Translations under genes and position numbers: made by a program
From: Liquidambar formosana
Taxonomy: Eukaryota > Streptophyta > Magnoliopsida > Saxifragales > Altingiaceae
Reading direction: 5' to 3'
Length of the DNA: 64,000 nucleotides
Assembly: GCA_039720395.1 (NCBI GenBank)
Contig: CM077828.1
Span: 25,090,717-25,154,716 of the forward strand
In this document: positions 1-12,717 of the stretch, piece after piece
How positions within the stretch are numbered: the first letter of the stretch is position 1
Layout of the letters: each line of letters begins with the position of its first letter
Notes under the pieces: model-generated
What the model was told of the DNA's origin: nothing
The model's input: only the letters and a program-made list of their open reading frames with translations
The model's database searches: none

Positions 1-3000
1 AAAAATGAAAGAGAATCATCTTGACATCTACTCATCACTCACAAAAGGATGCCAAAAATGGAGATGGAGGAATCAGTTCAAAAAATTACTTTATCTAAAC
101 AGGATCAGATTCCATAAGCAGCAGTCCAATTCAAAACAGACCACAATACCACTGACCAAAAAGTGGCTACCAAAGGTCCCATCTGAAAATTTTTCCCCTT
201 TTTATTTTATTTTATTTTATTTTTTAGGGGCCGCCAAGAATAAACATCATTTTAAGTTTAGAGAGGATAGAAAACTAGGAGAAGATAGGTTCGAAACCAA
301 GTCCTTAGGACAATTACGAGAGACTTTACCATCCAAGTTGGGTGGCATTTTCCAAATGTTTTTGTTTTTGAGTAAGGTGATAATGGGATAATTTCCATTT
401 GCAGATGTCATTAGGATCTCCTAGTGGCACCAATCCAAAGTCATTTCCCTTATGTAGCTGATTTTCAGGTTCGTGTGACTTTTACTACCTAGCCTAATGG
501 GTCCATAGAATAATAAAAATGCCTGTCTCCCCAAAAGAGAGAAACGAAGGGAAAGGGGGGGGGGGGGGAAGAAGGAAATTTCCATTTGTAAATTTCCATT
601 TGTACATGACATTATTGACATATGCATATTGACATACATACATTATTCCATACATATATCGATATATGTAGATATGTGTATGCATATGTATATGCGAGCA
701 TGATATCAGCATTGCTCGGCGAGAAACTGGTAGATTGTCCTTTATTTATTTTTATGGTAGTAGCTAGAAGATAAATGAATACCATCTAATACAAGATCTT
801 CCAATTAAACCTTCCCGTGCAATGATCAAAATTTATGTAGGAATTTTTTCATCCCAAATCTAATTACGCGTAGTGCGATAACCTAAACTAGCTAAAAGAT
901 CTGTTCCTTTATTCTCTTTTAATTTATCTTTTATTTTTTTAAATAAAAAAATAAAATAAAATCTTAAAAGACTAGCTAACTAGGTGAGAAATAGAAATAG
1001 AGATTCCATAATTCAATTGTATTCAGTGTCTTGTCTGTCATAAATGATGTAGATCACATCCAATACTAAAAGATATTTAGAGAGGTGTGTATTGTGAGAG
1101 AAAGTAAGAAAAAGTAAGACACTTTCTTCGACTTATATATGTTGACAAGGGATATGTAGACGAATATATAAGAGGGTGGAACAAGAAACAAAGGCGATGC
1201 TTTGTGCTTGAACTTTATTCAAAATGAATGTGGGTGCTTTTGACGAAAAGGAGGAGGGGCCCTGGCTTGTGAGGTGGAATCATGTGCCTGCAGAGGCATC
1301 TAGCTGTGCTCTATGACTCTGTCAATATTGTTGTTTAACTTGAGCTCACCATGTCCAAAGTATGGATAAGTATTAAGGTCTTTTAAAGAAAAAAATATGG
1401 ATAATTTTTTCTTTCTATTTTACTTTACTTTGTTTGAAGACGATAGACATGGGCAATTTTATTTTTATTTTTTCATTCTTGACAATCAATGGAAAAACCC
1501 AATATATTCCCACCAAACCTACCCTTTATATGAGCCAATATCTTTTATTTGGATACTTGGGCATTTGGGTGCATCCAATGGTTTTAAAAGGCTCAACTCT
1601 CATCCTTTCTATATACTTGCTTTTTTTCAACTATTAGATTACCCAAGCGACTCAAGCAGAAGATCCTCACTCTCTTTATATATGACTCGGATTGAACCCT
1701 TAACTTTTCCCTTACAACCGGAGAATACTGCTTAGGCTACAAGGCCTATGGTGACTTGGGCACATGCCATTTGGATAATCAATTAAATAACATCTTTCAA
1801 ATGCAGCTTTACAAGAGATGTGCTGGTGATCTAGCTAGTATTAGCTAGGATTTCGTAAAAAAAAATATGTGGTTTCAAATCTCACTTTCTTAAAAGGCTG
1901 TGATTTAGCTTCAATGATAAGGAAGATAAAATGGACTTATTCCCTTTTCATAGGATATCCAAATCCAATGCACCCCAAGTAATTTGGTTTGATAAAATTA
2001 CTACACATCCCTCTCATTTTCCTCTTTATTCGCCATCAAATCATCAATTAAGGTTAGCAAAATGATCATGCACTTTATATTATCTAGCAAAATGAAAATC
2101 GATGAGCATTAATATTTATGCTAATTCTTCTCTTAGCTTTATAATTAAAACTGATTGAATCCCTTACATTGTGCTCTAGTCATGCTTATCATAAATCAAA
2201 TCAATTTTAGGGTAGTTCTTCCTATAGTTTCATCAATTGCCAATTCTAATAAATTGTCTAGGAATACATTCATGGGAAACTTGCAAAACAACTCAAAAAA
2301 AAAAAAAAAAAGAAAAAAAAAAAGGGTTATGATTTCTCAAAATTTTATATAGATGCAAGCTTGTTACCCAAATTATTATTATTATTATTTGGGTGGTAGT
2401 TGCACATTTGAATTTAACAGTCCTTATATAGCAATTGGAAGCCTCATTTGTTTAAAGTACAATTTCCACGAAGGAAGAAGTTAAGGGACAATAAGGAAGA
2501 GGTTGCAACTCAAATGATCCCTTTGAAAAGCAAGAATATATGCACTCATCTCAGCTTAGGGCTTTTTCCCAACTTTAAGGCACAATCAAACAATTGCTAG
2601 ACCTTCACCTTCACAATTGACATCTCACAACACATGGCTCTGGGTACACCTGTAATTATCATTTTTTTTTGTAATACTATTCATGATGATGAATTTGTAT
2701 ATAAAATTGAATAAAAAAGTAATGAAACAATTATATTTTCAATCAATACACGAAGAGTCCCTCAAAATATGTGATGATAGTATATGCATTGGGCTTAGTC
2801 AAGCCTCAATTTGGCTTAAGAATGGCAAAAAATTAAGCTTAAACTCAACCCAGTGCCTGACCAAACATCATTTAATTAACCAGTCCAAATTTTGAACTTC
2901 ATGAGGCATGCTAAGAGTTGGTCTTCAAAGTAACGGTGACACGGTTATATGATATCACGAGTCAATGCGAGTGAAGTAAAATAAGATTGAAGGCTAAAAA

Positions 3001-3880
3001 ATATTTTGATAATCCTATTTTGTTTCACTCTCATTGACTCGTAATATCTCGTAAGCCATGTATATCACAGTTACAAATAAGTTTTTCTCGGCATAATAGA
3101 ACCAAAACCAAAATATGTGCATCCACTTGGCAGCTCTAGGGCATGTACGTAGTATCAAAATGGAATTTGCCCAATTCCTGTTTTGGATGAAACTTCCTCT
3201 TCAAGTTCATTGTCAGTGGACAATGCCCATTCTGCCCAAAATATATTAATAAATAAAAAACTGAAAAAGTTATACCTTCACGAAATCTTAAAGCTAATCT
3301 TATGCCTTTTGTCGTAATTATAATAAGTTACCATTGGAAGCGCAAAACCCGCCCTTGCAAGTTATAACATAAAACATATCCTAGCTAAGAGGGGGATAGA
3401 AGACACAATTTTAACAAGTATATGCGTGGTTTAGGATTTCATGCATAATATATGGAGGGTTAAGATCAAAAGCCATTGTTTAATTTTGATATCAAATCCT
3501 AAACCATCGGATCTACATGATTTTAAAAAGAAGCTAAACTTAGCCAAAGTCTATTGTTTAACAAATTAGCTAGCTTATGCCGAAATATTATGTTATTACT
3601 CTTCATTTATGTATCAATTTGTCTCTATGTATATAATAATCACTTATAAAATTTTAAAAAATTACATGTATTGAGTTAATCGGACGAGTTTTAAGGGAAC
3701 GAATTGAGTTATATAATATACTATGCTGATATGTCTATATTACTCGTATATACATTTTTTTATATAGCAGACTTAACAGTATACGTGGGAAACCCAAGAA
3801 ATGAAGTTGATTTACGAACCCACAAAAGGAGGGAAAAGCCGAAAAAGGGAAACAAAACCTTCGCGAGAGGGAATGGAATC

Positions 3881-3883
<3 letters not shown>
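1..3883. other. gene-free upstream region
   Basis: No reading frame here resembles a known protein. The open frames are short, AT-rich and full of homopolymers. The stretch holds a 15-base G run near 556, A/T-rich simple sequence near 2300, an ATT microsatellite near 2380 and one fold-back MITE (2926-3089). I see nothing else I can name. Confidence 0.6.
2926..3089. mobile_element. fold-back MITE, family FB1, copy 1
   Basis: The two halves are imperfect inverted copies of each other, about 75 nt per arm. Both arms carry a core like GTAAC.GTGA followed by ACGAGTCAATG(C/A)GAGTGAA. Related copies lie at 35630-35805 and 54535-54712, so this is a dispersed element rather than a chance palindrome. 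It has no coding capacity. The superfamily is not decided because no clean target duplication was found. Confidence 0.6.

Positions 3884-3917
<34 letters not shown>
3884..3917. repeat. (CT)n tract in the MCTP leader
   Basis: Seventeen CT dinucleotides lie about 290 bp upstream of the MCTP start codon. Pyrimidine tracts are common in plant 5' UTRs and core promoters, so this probably marks the leader or promoter of the gene at 4207. Confidence 0.7.
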
Positions 3918-3919
<2 letters not shown>

Positions 3920-4206
3920 CAGCAACCACCTCACGCACCAACATGCCCCCAATCCACTACATTCTCCCCTATCTAACGAGCCAAAACCAAAATCAAAATA
4001 AATAAATCAAAAACAAAAACAAAAATATCTTAAAAAGCACTTCCATCAATCCCCAAAACACTACATTCCAAAATAGCGCCCCCTCTCTACCTCTTTCCTC
4101 ACCGCCATCAACGGCCATCATTGTCCAAACTCCAAACTTCTTTCACACAAGCTGCTACCAACCCACTCACCGGAAAACCTGACCATGCTCCGACCAAAAT
4201 GACACC

Positions 4207-7200
4207 ATGACGACGTCGTCACCACACCAACCACCAAGCCAGCCCAAAACAGTACGCAAGCTGATCGTAGAAGTGATCGACGCACGCGATCTCTTGCCCA
4301 AAGACGGTCAGGGAAGCTCCAGCCCCTACGTGATCGCCGACTTCGACGGTCAGAAGAGGCGAACGTCCACCAAGTTTCGAGACCTGAACCCGTCATGGAA
4401 CGAGCAGCTCGAGTTCATCGTCTCCGACCCTGGCAGCATGGAGTTCGAGGAGCTCGAGATCGAGGTCTACAACGACAAGAGGATGGGCAATGCGAGTGCC
4501 AGCGCGAGGAAAAACCACTTCCTCGGGAGGGTGAAGTTGTACGGAAGCCAGTTTGCGAAGAGGGGAAATGAGGGTTTGGTGTATTTTACTTTGGAGAAGA
4601 AGAGTGTTTTCAGTTGGATTAGGGGGGAAATTGGGTTGAGGATTTATTACTATGATGAATTGGTTGAGCCGGAGATTAAGGAAGTGGAGGCGGAGAAGAA
4701 GGAGGACGTGGTAGTGCCTCCGCCGCCGCCGACAGTGGTGGCAGATAGGCTGAGACCGTCGGCGCTGGTTGTAGAGGAAGATAGAGTTTCTGAGGTGCCT
4801 GGGCGGATGGAGTGTGTACATGAGGGTTCGCACTCGCCGCCTGTGGTGGTTGTCGAGGAGTCACCTGCCGCCGATAGTCACGTTGCAGAATGAGAATCCG
4901 GTGGCGGAGGAGGTGCACTTTACGCCGGAGGTGAGGAAGATGCAGGCGGGGCAGGCGAGGAGAGTTGTAGTTTCTGGTACAGGTGAAAGAGTTAAGGTTT
5001 TGAAGAGGACGAACGGAGAGTATGCGCCGAAAATTATCACTGGAAGGTTCACTGGGGAGTCGGAGAGGATGCCGGCGTACGATCTCGTCGAGCCGATGCA
5101 GTACCTCTTCATCCGAATCGTCAAAGCTCGCGGACTATCGCACAACGAAAGCCCTTGCGTGAACATCCGAACTTCCAACCACTCAGTCAGATCGAAACCG
5201 GCGACGTACCGGCCAGGCGATCCGTCCAGTTCACCGGAGTGGCACCAAGTCTTCGCGCTCGGGCACAACAAACCCGATTCAGGAGCTTCCACGTTAGAGA
5301 TCTCCGTATGGAACGGACAGTCGGAGCAGTTTCTCGGCGGCGTTTGCTTCGATCTCTCAGACGTCCCCGTCCGCGATCCGCCGGACAGTCCTCTGGCTCC
5401 GCAATGGTACCGCCTCGAAGATGCCGTCGATAATCCCCATCCCGGCAGAATATCCGGCGAAATTCAGCTCTCCGTTTGGATCGGCACTCAGGCCGACGAC
5501 GCATTCCCCGAATCGTGTAGCCCCGACACACCGTACGTGGCATACACGCGCTCCAAGGTCTATCAGTCACCGAAGCTATGGTACCTTCGTGTTAAAGTAA
5601 TTGAAGCGCAAGACCTCCACATTGCTTCGAATCTGCCGCCATTGACGGCACCAGATATTAGCATCAAAGCTCAGCTAGGATTTCAGTCCGTACGAACCAG
5701 GCGAGGATGCATGAACAGCCATATCTCGTCCTTCTTCTTTAACGACGACCTCGTCTTCGTCGCCGGCGAGCCTCTGGAGGACCAGCTGATATTTCTCGTC
5801 GAGGACCGGACGGGGAAGGATCCAGTGCATCTCGGCCATGTGGTGGTTAACGTAGGCTCGATAGAGCAGCGGATTGATGATCACCAGGTGTCCTCCAAAT
5901 GGTACAACGTGGAGTGTGATGGTGGTTTTGATGGTTGTGTTCGTGGGTCCTACTGTGGGAGGATTAATCTACGGCTCTGCTTGGAAGGTGGGTATCACGT
6001 GCTTGATGAGGCGGCTCACTTGTGCAGTGACTTTCGTCCAACGGCTAAGCAGCTTTGGAAGCCGCCTATAGGGATTTTGGAGCTTGGGATCCTCGGGGCT
6101 CGCGGGTTGCTCCCCATGAAAACCAAGGTTGGAGGTAAAGGCTCCACCGATGCCTACTGTGTCGCCAAGTATGGGAAAAAATGGGTCAGGACCAAAACCA
6201 TCACTGAGAGCTTTGATCCACGCTGGAACGAGCAGTACACGTGGCAGGTTTATGACCCTTGTACGGTGCTGACCATTGGGGTGTTTGACAACTGGCGAAT
6301 GTTCACTGAACCCTCTTCAGAGGAAAGGCATGACAGCCGTATCGGAAAGGTCCGTATCCGCGTATCCACTTTGGAGAGTAACAGGGTGTATACCAATTCG
6401 TATCCGTTGTTGGCTCTTTACAGAAGCGGGTTGAAGAAAATGGGCGAAATTGAGGTGGCCGTTCGGTTTGCTTCCCCATCATTATTGCCGGATACTTGTG
6501 CTATTTACGGGCAGCCGTTGCTTCCCCGAATGCACTATCTCCGCCCGCTTGGGGTGGCTCAACAGGAGGCATTGCGCGGTGCGGCCTCCAAAATGGTGGC
6601 TGCGTGGCTTGCACGCTCCGAGCCGCCGCTAGGGCCTGAAGTTGTTCGGTACATGTTGGATGCGGACTCACATTCGTGGAGCATGAGAAAGAGTAAAGCC
6701 AATTGGTTGCGGATAGTAGCGGTACTAGCTTGGGCCGTCGGGTTGGCAAAATGGCTGGATGATATCCGAAGGTGGAAAAACCCGGTTACAACCGTACTAG
6801 TCCATGTATTATACTTGGTGCTGGTTTGGTACCCGGATCTCGTAGTCCCTACCGGGTTCTTATACGTGTGCTTAATCGGAGTGTGGTACTATCGGTTCAG
6901 GCCAAAAATACCCGCCGGGATGGATACCCGAATCTCGCAGGCCGAAACGGTTGACCTTAGACGAACTCGACGAGGAGTGCGATCCAATCCCAAGTTCAAA
7001 ACCACCCGAAATCGTTAGGGCCCGGTATGACCGTTTGCGAACTATAGCTGGAAGGGTCCAAACCGTTTTGGGCGATTTGGCGACCCAAGGCGAGCGAGTC
7101 CAAGCCTTGGTGAGCTGGAGAGACCCACGGGCCACAAAATTGTTCATAGGAGTATGCTTCATGGTCACAATAATACTCTATGTGGTCCCACCAAAAATGG

Positions 7201-7316
7201 TGGCGGTGGCGTTAGGATTTTACTTCTTGCGCCACCCTATGTTTAGACACCCCATGCCACCGGCGAGCTTGAATTTCTTTAGGCGGCTACCGAGCCTATC
7301 TGATCGGTTAATGTAG
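4207..7316 (+). CDS. QKY: QUIRKY-like multiple C2 domain and transmembrane region protein (MCTP), frame interrupted twice
   Basis: MCTPs are ER-plasma membrane tethers enriched at plasmodesmata; QUIRKY works with the receptor kinase STRUBBELIG in organ shape. The gene is intronless, as Arabidopsis QKY is. The first frame (4207-4893) holds the N-terminal C2A domain (about residues 14-135) and a Pro/acidic linker. The second (to 7018) holds C2B (about 296-425), C2C (455-590), C2D (618-745, with DPRWNEQYTW) and the start of the PRT_C membrane region. The third (ending 7316) holds the C-terminal helices and SLSDRLM. Continuity needs a shift of +1 between about 4850 and 4893, and again near 6950, where ETVD should run into DELDEE. 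Corrected length is about 1035 residues, against roughly 1080 for QKY. No other decay is visible, so either a very recent pseudogene or base-calling errors would fit. The start is the first ATG before the C2A domain. Confidence 0.9.
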
Positions 7317-9177
7317 AGTAGGAGAGAGTAGATATATCATTAGATTCAATTAGACGCCATATTTTGTGATGTGGTCAGTCCAAAAACATAAAGGACCATA
7401 TATTGATGTTGGGGTGGCGGTGGTGGGAAGGGAAGGGAAGTGAGTGAAACAAGGAAGACACTATTTTGTGTTTTGAAAAAGTGGTTTTCAATAACATGGG
7501 AAGGAGTGAAAAAGTGGGGTCGGAAGGAAAGTTTGATGTCATCTGTTTTTTAATATTTTTTTTGCATTTGAACTGATTGGCTGACTGTTGAAGAGTTGAA
7601 AATAAGAGAAAAAGAGGAGGGAAGACAGTTAAGAGGGAGGAAAATTGAGTGCTATAGGATAAAGTGGGGATTTGATTGGAATGGCAGAGGGTTTGCTGTA
7701 ATGGTGTCGTGGAAAGTATATACATTGAATTGCTTTCTGACATTAAATATTAAATATTATATATATATATATATATATATAACATTGTTTCCTCAGGCTG
7801 TTTCTTAATTTGTGTGATAAAATCTCATCTGCATGATACATTAGATTTTGGTCCAGATTGCTGCATGGGGCTAGAAATTTTGTGTCACATATGTCAAGCC
7901 CAATTGGAAATAATGGACTGCCAAGTCCATTCTAGGCTCGAATCCGTCTATGATCAGCGCTTGCTTTGGGTTCTCTTTTTTTTCTTTTTCGGTTATTTTG
8001 CACATGCAATTGGAAACAAGTACTGGTATCGATCATATTCATCGAATTATGTCAGTTTAATTAAAGCAAAAATATCCAATCATGCCGGTCAAATTTGATG
8101 GAATATTTCGGTTAATGTTTGTTGTTGATGGAACGTTTTGAGTCTATCCCAATCGTAAAAATCTGACGGAATGTTAAATAAAAGTGAAATTAAATATTAT
8201 TATCTCCCTTTTAGTCCTTTTCAAGAGGAGCCGATATAATGTTTCCCACGAATTTAAAAATTTTCTAACCAAAGTCGGGAGAGAGAGAAAAATTCTATGC
8301 TTGATATGAAGGATGGAAGGAAAGAATGAAAGGTAAGAGGGATGGGACTTTCATCCCCTAGGGTAGAGAAGAAAAATATTTGGGTGAAATTTTAGGTTAC
8401 GTGTGCCTTGGATTATATTGAACAACACGTGGTGCAGAAATTCCACAACTTGGGTGAAATTTTAGATCTCATGTGCCTTGGATTGACAAGGTGGTAGATT
8501 AGGCCTGGCAATTTGGGTGGATTGGGTTTAGGATAAATGGGTTGAGTTGAGTTGAGTTTGGGTTGAGTTATTAATGGGTTATGTAATTTGTGCCATTAAT
8601 GGTCGTGGTAGACTAGTATTCCAACTTTTGAGAAATAAATTCAAAAAATTGTGTCATTATAGACACCATGTGTAAATCACAAATCAATTGAAATTGTGGC
8701 TTAGCGTAAATAATTCAAGTACATACGTTCCAAGTCTTTGGGTTGACAACAAACCCTTTCATATGTGGGTATTCACATTTCTCGCCAAGTCAACTTACAG
8801 CCCTAGCCATTAGTTTTGTTGTTTGTTTTGCTCTGCGGATAATACAATTGGAATACATGCAAAAATAGGGTCTGGATTAGTGGGTAAGGATTAAAGTTGG
8901 CCTATAATCTTTGTATAAATTAAACAATTATCAGGTTAAAATTTCTAAACCGATTGCTACTGCGAAAGCCCAAAGATTCAGATTTCAGCTAGGTTTGTCT
9001 TTCCCTTCCATCTACTTGCTTAATGGTCCACGTCATTAAACAATTTCATCAGTTCATTTAGGAAAACAATATGACAGAGTCATTTGATTGATTCTATGGT
9101 ATTTTAAATTAAGGCCTTTTTTTTTTTTTTTTGGAATGTGGGTCTGCCAATCAGGCGAAACATATATACTCTCATAG
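7317..9177. other. intergenic region downstream of the MCTP gene
   Basis: No gene recognised. A (TA)n run lies at 7758-7780. Near 8505-8580 is a stretch rich in GGGTT(G/T)AG motifs that resembles the left end of the inverted-repeat element described at 10962-13064. The rest is AT-rich unique-looking sequence. Confidence 0.5.
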
Positions 9178-10100
9178 AGTTTACTGTTCAACCATAAGTC
9201 CATACATCATATAGACCCGAATTCTTGAATTCATGATCCTTTACCATCGATGCTATCCTCGCAGGTTGTTTTAAATGTGTTTCTAATAAGTTATTTTAAA
9301 TGGCTCGTGAAATCACGAAAAATAATATTAGCAATAGCCTTTCCTTTCGATTCATTTTACGTTCTTTCAATTTTTATTGTTACTAGTATTTTATTTTTTT
9401 CACATCAATGTTATAGGCATAAAAGGGATGCCGATTTTGATTGGCTTCACTTTCAATTAAGATGCATGCTTAGGTTAATCTAGTATGGAATAGTTTGCCT
9501 CAGTACTCACTCACTTTATTCAGTTATCATTTCTTGTTAATTTCCAGAGAAAACTCAAGAGGCCAAAAGCCACTGCATTCAGTTTTGAGATATGGGAGAG
9601 ACTGCAGAATCAACCAAAAATGAAGGTGCAGGCGTTGAGAAGAAGGACAAGCATGAAAAGAAAGAGAAACACGAGGAGGGGGACGGAAAAGAAGCGAAAA
9701 CAAAAGAAAAGAAGAAGAAAGACAAGGATTGTAAAGGTGAGGAGGACAAAGAAAATTGTGGGAAAGAGAAGAAGAAAAAGAATCCTGAAGATAAGAAGGA
9801 TCCGGCAAGGCTAAAGATGAAGCTTGAAAAGATCGACGCCAAGATGCAGGCACTGGCTTTAAAGAGAGAAGATATGGTCAAACTGATGCATCAAGTTGAA
9901 CAAGGCGCTGCAAATCCAACTGGAGGGGCCTGCACAACCACCACCTCTTGAGGAATTTCTCTACTTGAATTAATCAAGTACAGAGGCTTCTATATAGAGG
10001 GATTTCTTTTTCCAATAAATGACTGATGTAAGATCATTACTTCACCCTTTTGTAATAGTAAGTAATTGTTATATATCTAGCCCTTCTACAAAATGTATTA
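9178..10100 (+). repeat. duplicated segment D1, copy A (carries the Lys/Glu-rich gene)
   Basis: This segment is repeated in the same orientation at 27176-28490. Similarity runs through the upstream flank (for example GTTCAACCATAAGTCCATACATC-like text and the CTTTACCATC/TTTTAAATGGCTC stretch), the coding region and the 3' flank. Copy B contains about 380 bp (around 27487-27868) that copy A lacks. Confidence 0.85.
9592..9951 (+). CDS. small Lys/Glu-rich (KED-like) protein of unknown function
   Basis: A single-exon frame of 119 residues. Residues about 15-75 are almost entirely Lys, Glu and Asp, with runs such as KEKHEEGDGKEAKTKEKKKK, and two Cys. The C-terminal third is less charged and looks like an amphipathic helix (LKMKLEKIDAKMQ), followed by a short Gly/Thr tail ending ACTTTTS. 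The composition recalls tobacco wound-induced KED and other short lysine-rich plant proteins, but I cannot assign a function. There is no signal peptide or membrane segment. The second copy at 27985 conserves the C-terminal helix, which supports real coding. The minus-strand frames over this region are shadows of the biased composition. Confidence 0.65.
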   Translation: MGETAESTKNEGAGVEKKDKHEKKEKHEEGDGKEAKTKEKKKKDKDCKGEEDKENCGKEKKKKNPEDKKDPARLKMKLEKIDAKMQALALKREDMVKLMHQVEQGAANPTGGACTTTTS

Positions 10101-10548
10101 CTAATAGTTGAGTTGTGACATTGTTCGGTTTCATATTGATTGTCTTCCTTTTCATTTTAGATTGTTCTAAATTTATTATCCTGATCAAAAAGAAGATGGC
10201 TTCATTTTAATCAATTTCCCAAAATTCCCACATCCATGGGATAAATTATGTATATCATATAGACAAAACAAACTCAATTAATGTTGTGTACTACGCCGAT
10301 TGCATAATAGTTTAACGACATTCTCTCCACTTGTACAGTAAGCGATTTTAGATTCTATATTATGAAAAAGCATTGATACCTGTTAGAATTTAAAAATTAA
10401 AAGTATATGCATTTAAAAATCTAATATATATATATATAGTTTCGCGAGTACTCAAAACATCTCATGACAATCATCCTATATGTACATATAATAAAGTAAT
10501 GTTCGGGATAGCCGCATAGCGCCTTCTTTGATTTTTAAATTATTTTTA

Positions 10549-10761
10549 TCTATATTATAATTTTATTTTAGGACACCTAAATTAAAGTAACTTCCTAGCA
10601 ATTATCTTATAAAGAGATTTAAACCAACCTACCAGCCTAAAATAAATTTATAATTTAGGCTCAACTTATTTATAAATTTGTCACTCTATTATTTATTTTC
10701 TACATATTCAAAAGTGTAATATTGTATTTATTCTGTGCAAATGCACGGGTCGCCCTCTGCT
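10549..10761 (+). mobile_element. possible short Helitron-like remnant
   Basis: The left edge reads TCTATATTATAATTTTATTT, close to the TC-starting 5' ends of plant Helitrons. Near the right edge is a small hairpin, GTGC-AAAT-GCAC, then CTTAG before T. The expected CTRR terminus is not exact, so this is weak. Confidence 0.3.
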
Positions 10762-11614
10762 TAGTTAAATAAAAATTCTTTTTATTTTATTTTACAAAAT
10801 AAAAAACTTAAGTAATGTATCTAAAGAATTGATTTTAATAAAAAGGTGGTCCGGTTCACCAATTGAATCAGACGAGAGCCCATTCTAATAAGACGGAACA
10901 TTTTCTCCATCAATGTCAACACCATGTACTCCCAAAAAAATAGGCCCGTTTTCCACCTGTAAGGGCTGTAATTTGGGTGGGTTGAGCCTAAATATAAAAC
11001 CCTTGGCCCAAGTCTAGCCTAACCCATTCTTCAGGTTGAGCTTCTCCAGTCTGTGCTTAACCCGTGCCCGAATTAGATGGGCTTGGGTATATGGGTTGAA
11101 CGGGTCGGGATTGGAGTTGGGTTGAGCATGTTGGCCAATTTCTTTCTATTTTTTATTTTTAGAAAACCGTCTTTTATTTGGTGAAATTTTTAGAAATTTT
11201 CTTTCATGAATAAAAATAAATTATTTTTTTAAAGTGATTTATTTCATGTGCTTATAAATCTCAATCATCCAAATTCTATTGATTAACCTAGAATTTAGGT
11301 TAGTTCAAAAAATAATTTTTTCACCTTTTTTTTTTTTTGGGAAGATGAAAGCATCAAAATAAAAAATAAAGACGGTAAACAGTTAAAAAATCCACTTGAA
11401 CAATAAATTTTGAAAAAACATTCTTTTACAAAATTAGTCAAGATGATGTTTTTTTTTCTTAATGGATTATGTAGCCAATTTTCATAAAAACCCTTTATAC
11501 TTTTTATAAAACCTTGAAAAATTTAAAATTATTGAGAGATGCAAAGAAATTTGAGGGGTGAGGGGTGGCAAAAGCTGCCACTTTAAGAATTCATGATATA
11601 TATATATATATATA

Positions 11615-12017
11615 GGGATCCGTTTACATCCGGTGTAAAACTTTTTACTTTTACATCTCTTAATATCTTTTAATAGGAATAATATTTTGCTAATCCAACC
11701 GTTGGATTAGGTTCTCTATTCATGCACGTCATGTATGCCAAATTTCAAGTAAATCAGATATTAGGAACTATGTCATTCGTAAAGTGCCCCAAATTATAGT
11801 TTTATTTATATTAAAAAAAAATGTGAGTTTACAGATCAAACACTTCCCGATATCGGATTTGCTTAAAATTTGGGTTTGCTTAAAATTCGACACGCATGAC
11901 GTACATGAATAAAAAACCTAATTCAACGATTGGATTTGTGAAATATTATTTCCACAAAAAGATATTGAAGGGTATAAGAATAAAAAGTTTCACACTAGGT
12001 GTAAACGGATTCTTCCC
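11615..12017. mobile_element. fold-back MITE, about 403 bp
   Basis: The ends are inverted (GGGATCCGTTTACA at left; GGGAAGAATCCGTTTACA on the other strand at right) and the inverted similarity continues inward for nearly 200 nt per arm, including the ATTCATG(C/T)ACGTCATG core. It sits between (TA)n tracts on both sides. No coding capacity. Confidence 0.7.
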
Positions 12018-12033
12018 TTACATATATATATAA

Positions 12034-12201
12034 AATGATGATCAGGTAAGCACGTGTTGAGATAATTTATATCAACACCTGCAATGAGGGTTGTATCTTG
12101 TGCATTAATGAGTTATGATGTACATTGGGTCAATGCATGGGATACAACCCACAATACATGATGTTGATATAACTTATGTCAACACGTACTGATCTGATCA
12201 G

Positions 12202-12204
<3 letters not shown>
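12034..12204 (+). mobile_element. Micron-like TA-bordered MITE, copy 1
   Basis: A palindrome-ended unit of about 170 bp. It opens with GATGATCAGGTAAGCACGTG, has GATATAA(C/G)TTATATCAACAC boxes near both ends, and a central part with GGGTTGTATCTTGTGCATTA and its inverse. (TA)n runs lie on both sides. The design matches the published rice Micron elements, which insert in TA microsatellites; sequence homology to rice Micron was not tested. Confidence 0.6.
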
Positions 12205-12248
<44 letters not shown>

Positions 12249-12250
<2 letters not shown>

Positions 12251-12422
12251 GAAGTGATCCCATCAGCATGTGTTGATATAAGTTACATCAGCACTATGCA
12301 TTGGGGGTTGTACCCCTTGCATTGATTCAATGCACCTCACATCTTACTAATGCACAAGGTACAACTCCCAATGCAAGTTTTGATATAAGTTATATCAGCA
12401 CGTGCTTACATGATCATCATCC
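12249..12422 (-). mobile_element. Micron-like MITE, copy 2
   Basis: Same family as copy 1 in inverse orientation, ending in GATCATCATCC. It lies between the (TA)n tracts at about 12205-12245 and 12423-12440. Very similar to copies 3 and 5, which suggests recent spread or local duplication. Confidence 0.65.
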
Positions 12423-12440
12423 TATATATATATATATATA

Positions 12441-12669
12441 CAGAGGTGATCTCATTAGCACGTGCTGATATAAGTTACATCAGCACTATGCATTGGGGGT
12501 TGTACCCCTTGCATTGATTCAATGTACCTCACATCTCACTAATGCACAAGGTACAACTCCCAATGCAGGTTTTGATATAAGTTATATCAGCACGTGCTTA
12601 CCTGATCATCATCCTATATATATATATATATATATAAGTTATATCAGCACGTGCTTACTTGATCATCAT

Positions 12670-12671
<2 letters not shown>
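12441..12671 (-). mobile_element. Micron-like MITE, copy 3 plus a partial unit
   Basis: A full unit (12441-12613) nearly identical to copy 2, then (TA)n, then a 36-bp partial repeat of its right end (12636-12671). The repeated end plus TA suggests slippage or unequal exchange inside the array. Confidence 0.65.

Positions 12672-12714
<43 letters not shown>
12671..12714. repeat. (TA)n microsatellite between inverted Micron-like units
   Basis: About 22 TA dinucleotides form the loop between two facing copies of the same element (12441-12671 and 12715-12888). Confidence 0.9.

Positions 12715-12717
<3 letters not shown>

Noticed and set aside
6450..6749. Overlapping frames on both strands inside the MCTP gene
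   Set aside because: The region is the C-terminal MCTP sequence; the other frames are shadows of GC-rich coding DNA.
9527..9881. Minus-strand frames rich in Ser/Phe over the KED-like gene
   Set aside because: They are antisense shadows of the Lys/Glu codon bias; the plus-strand frame is the one conserved in the second copy.
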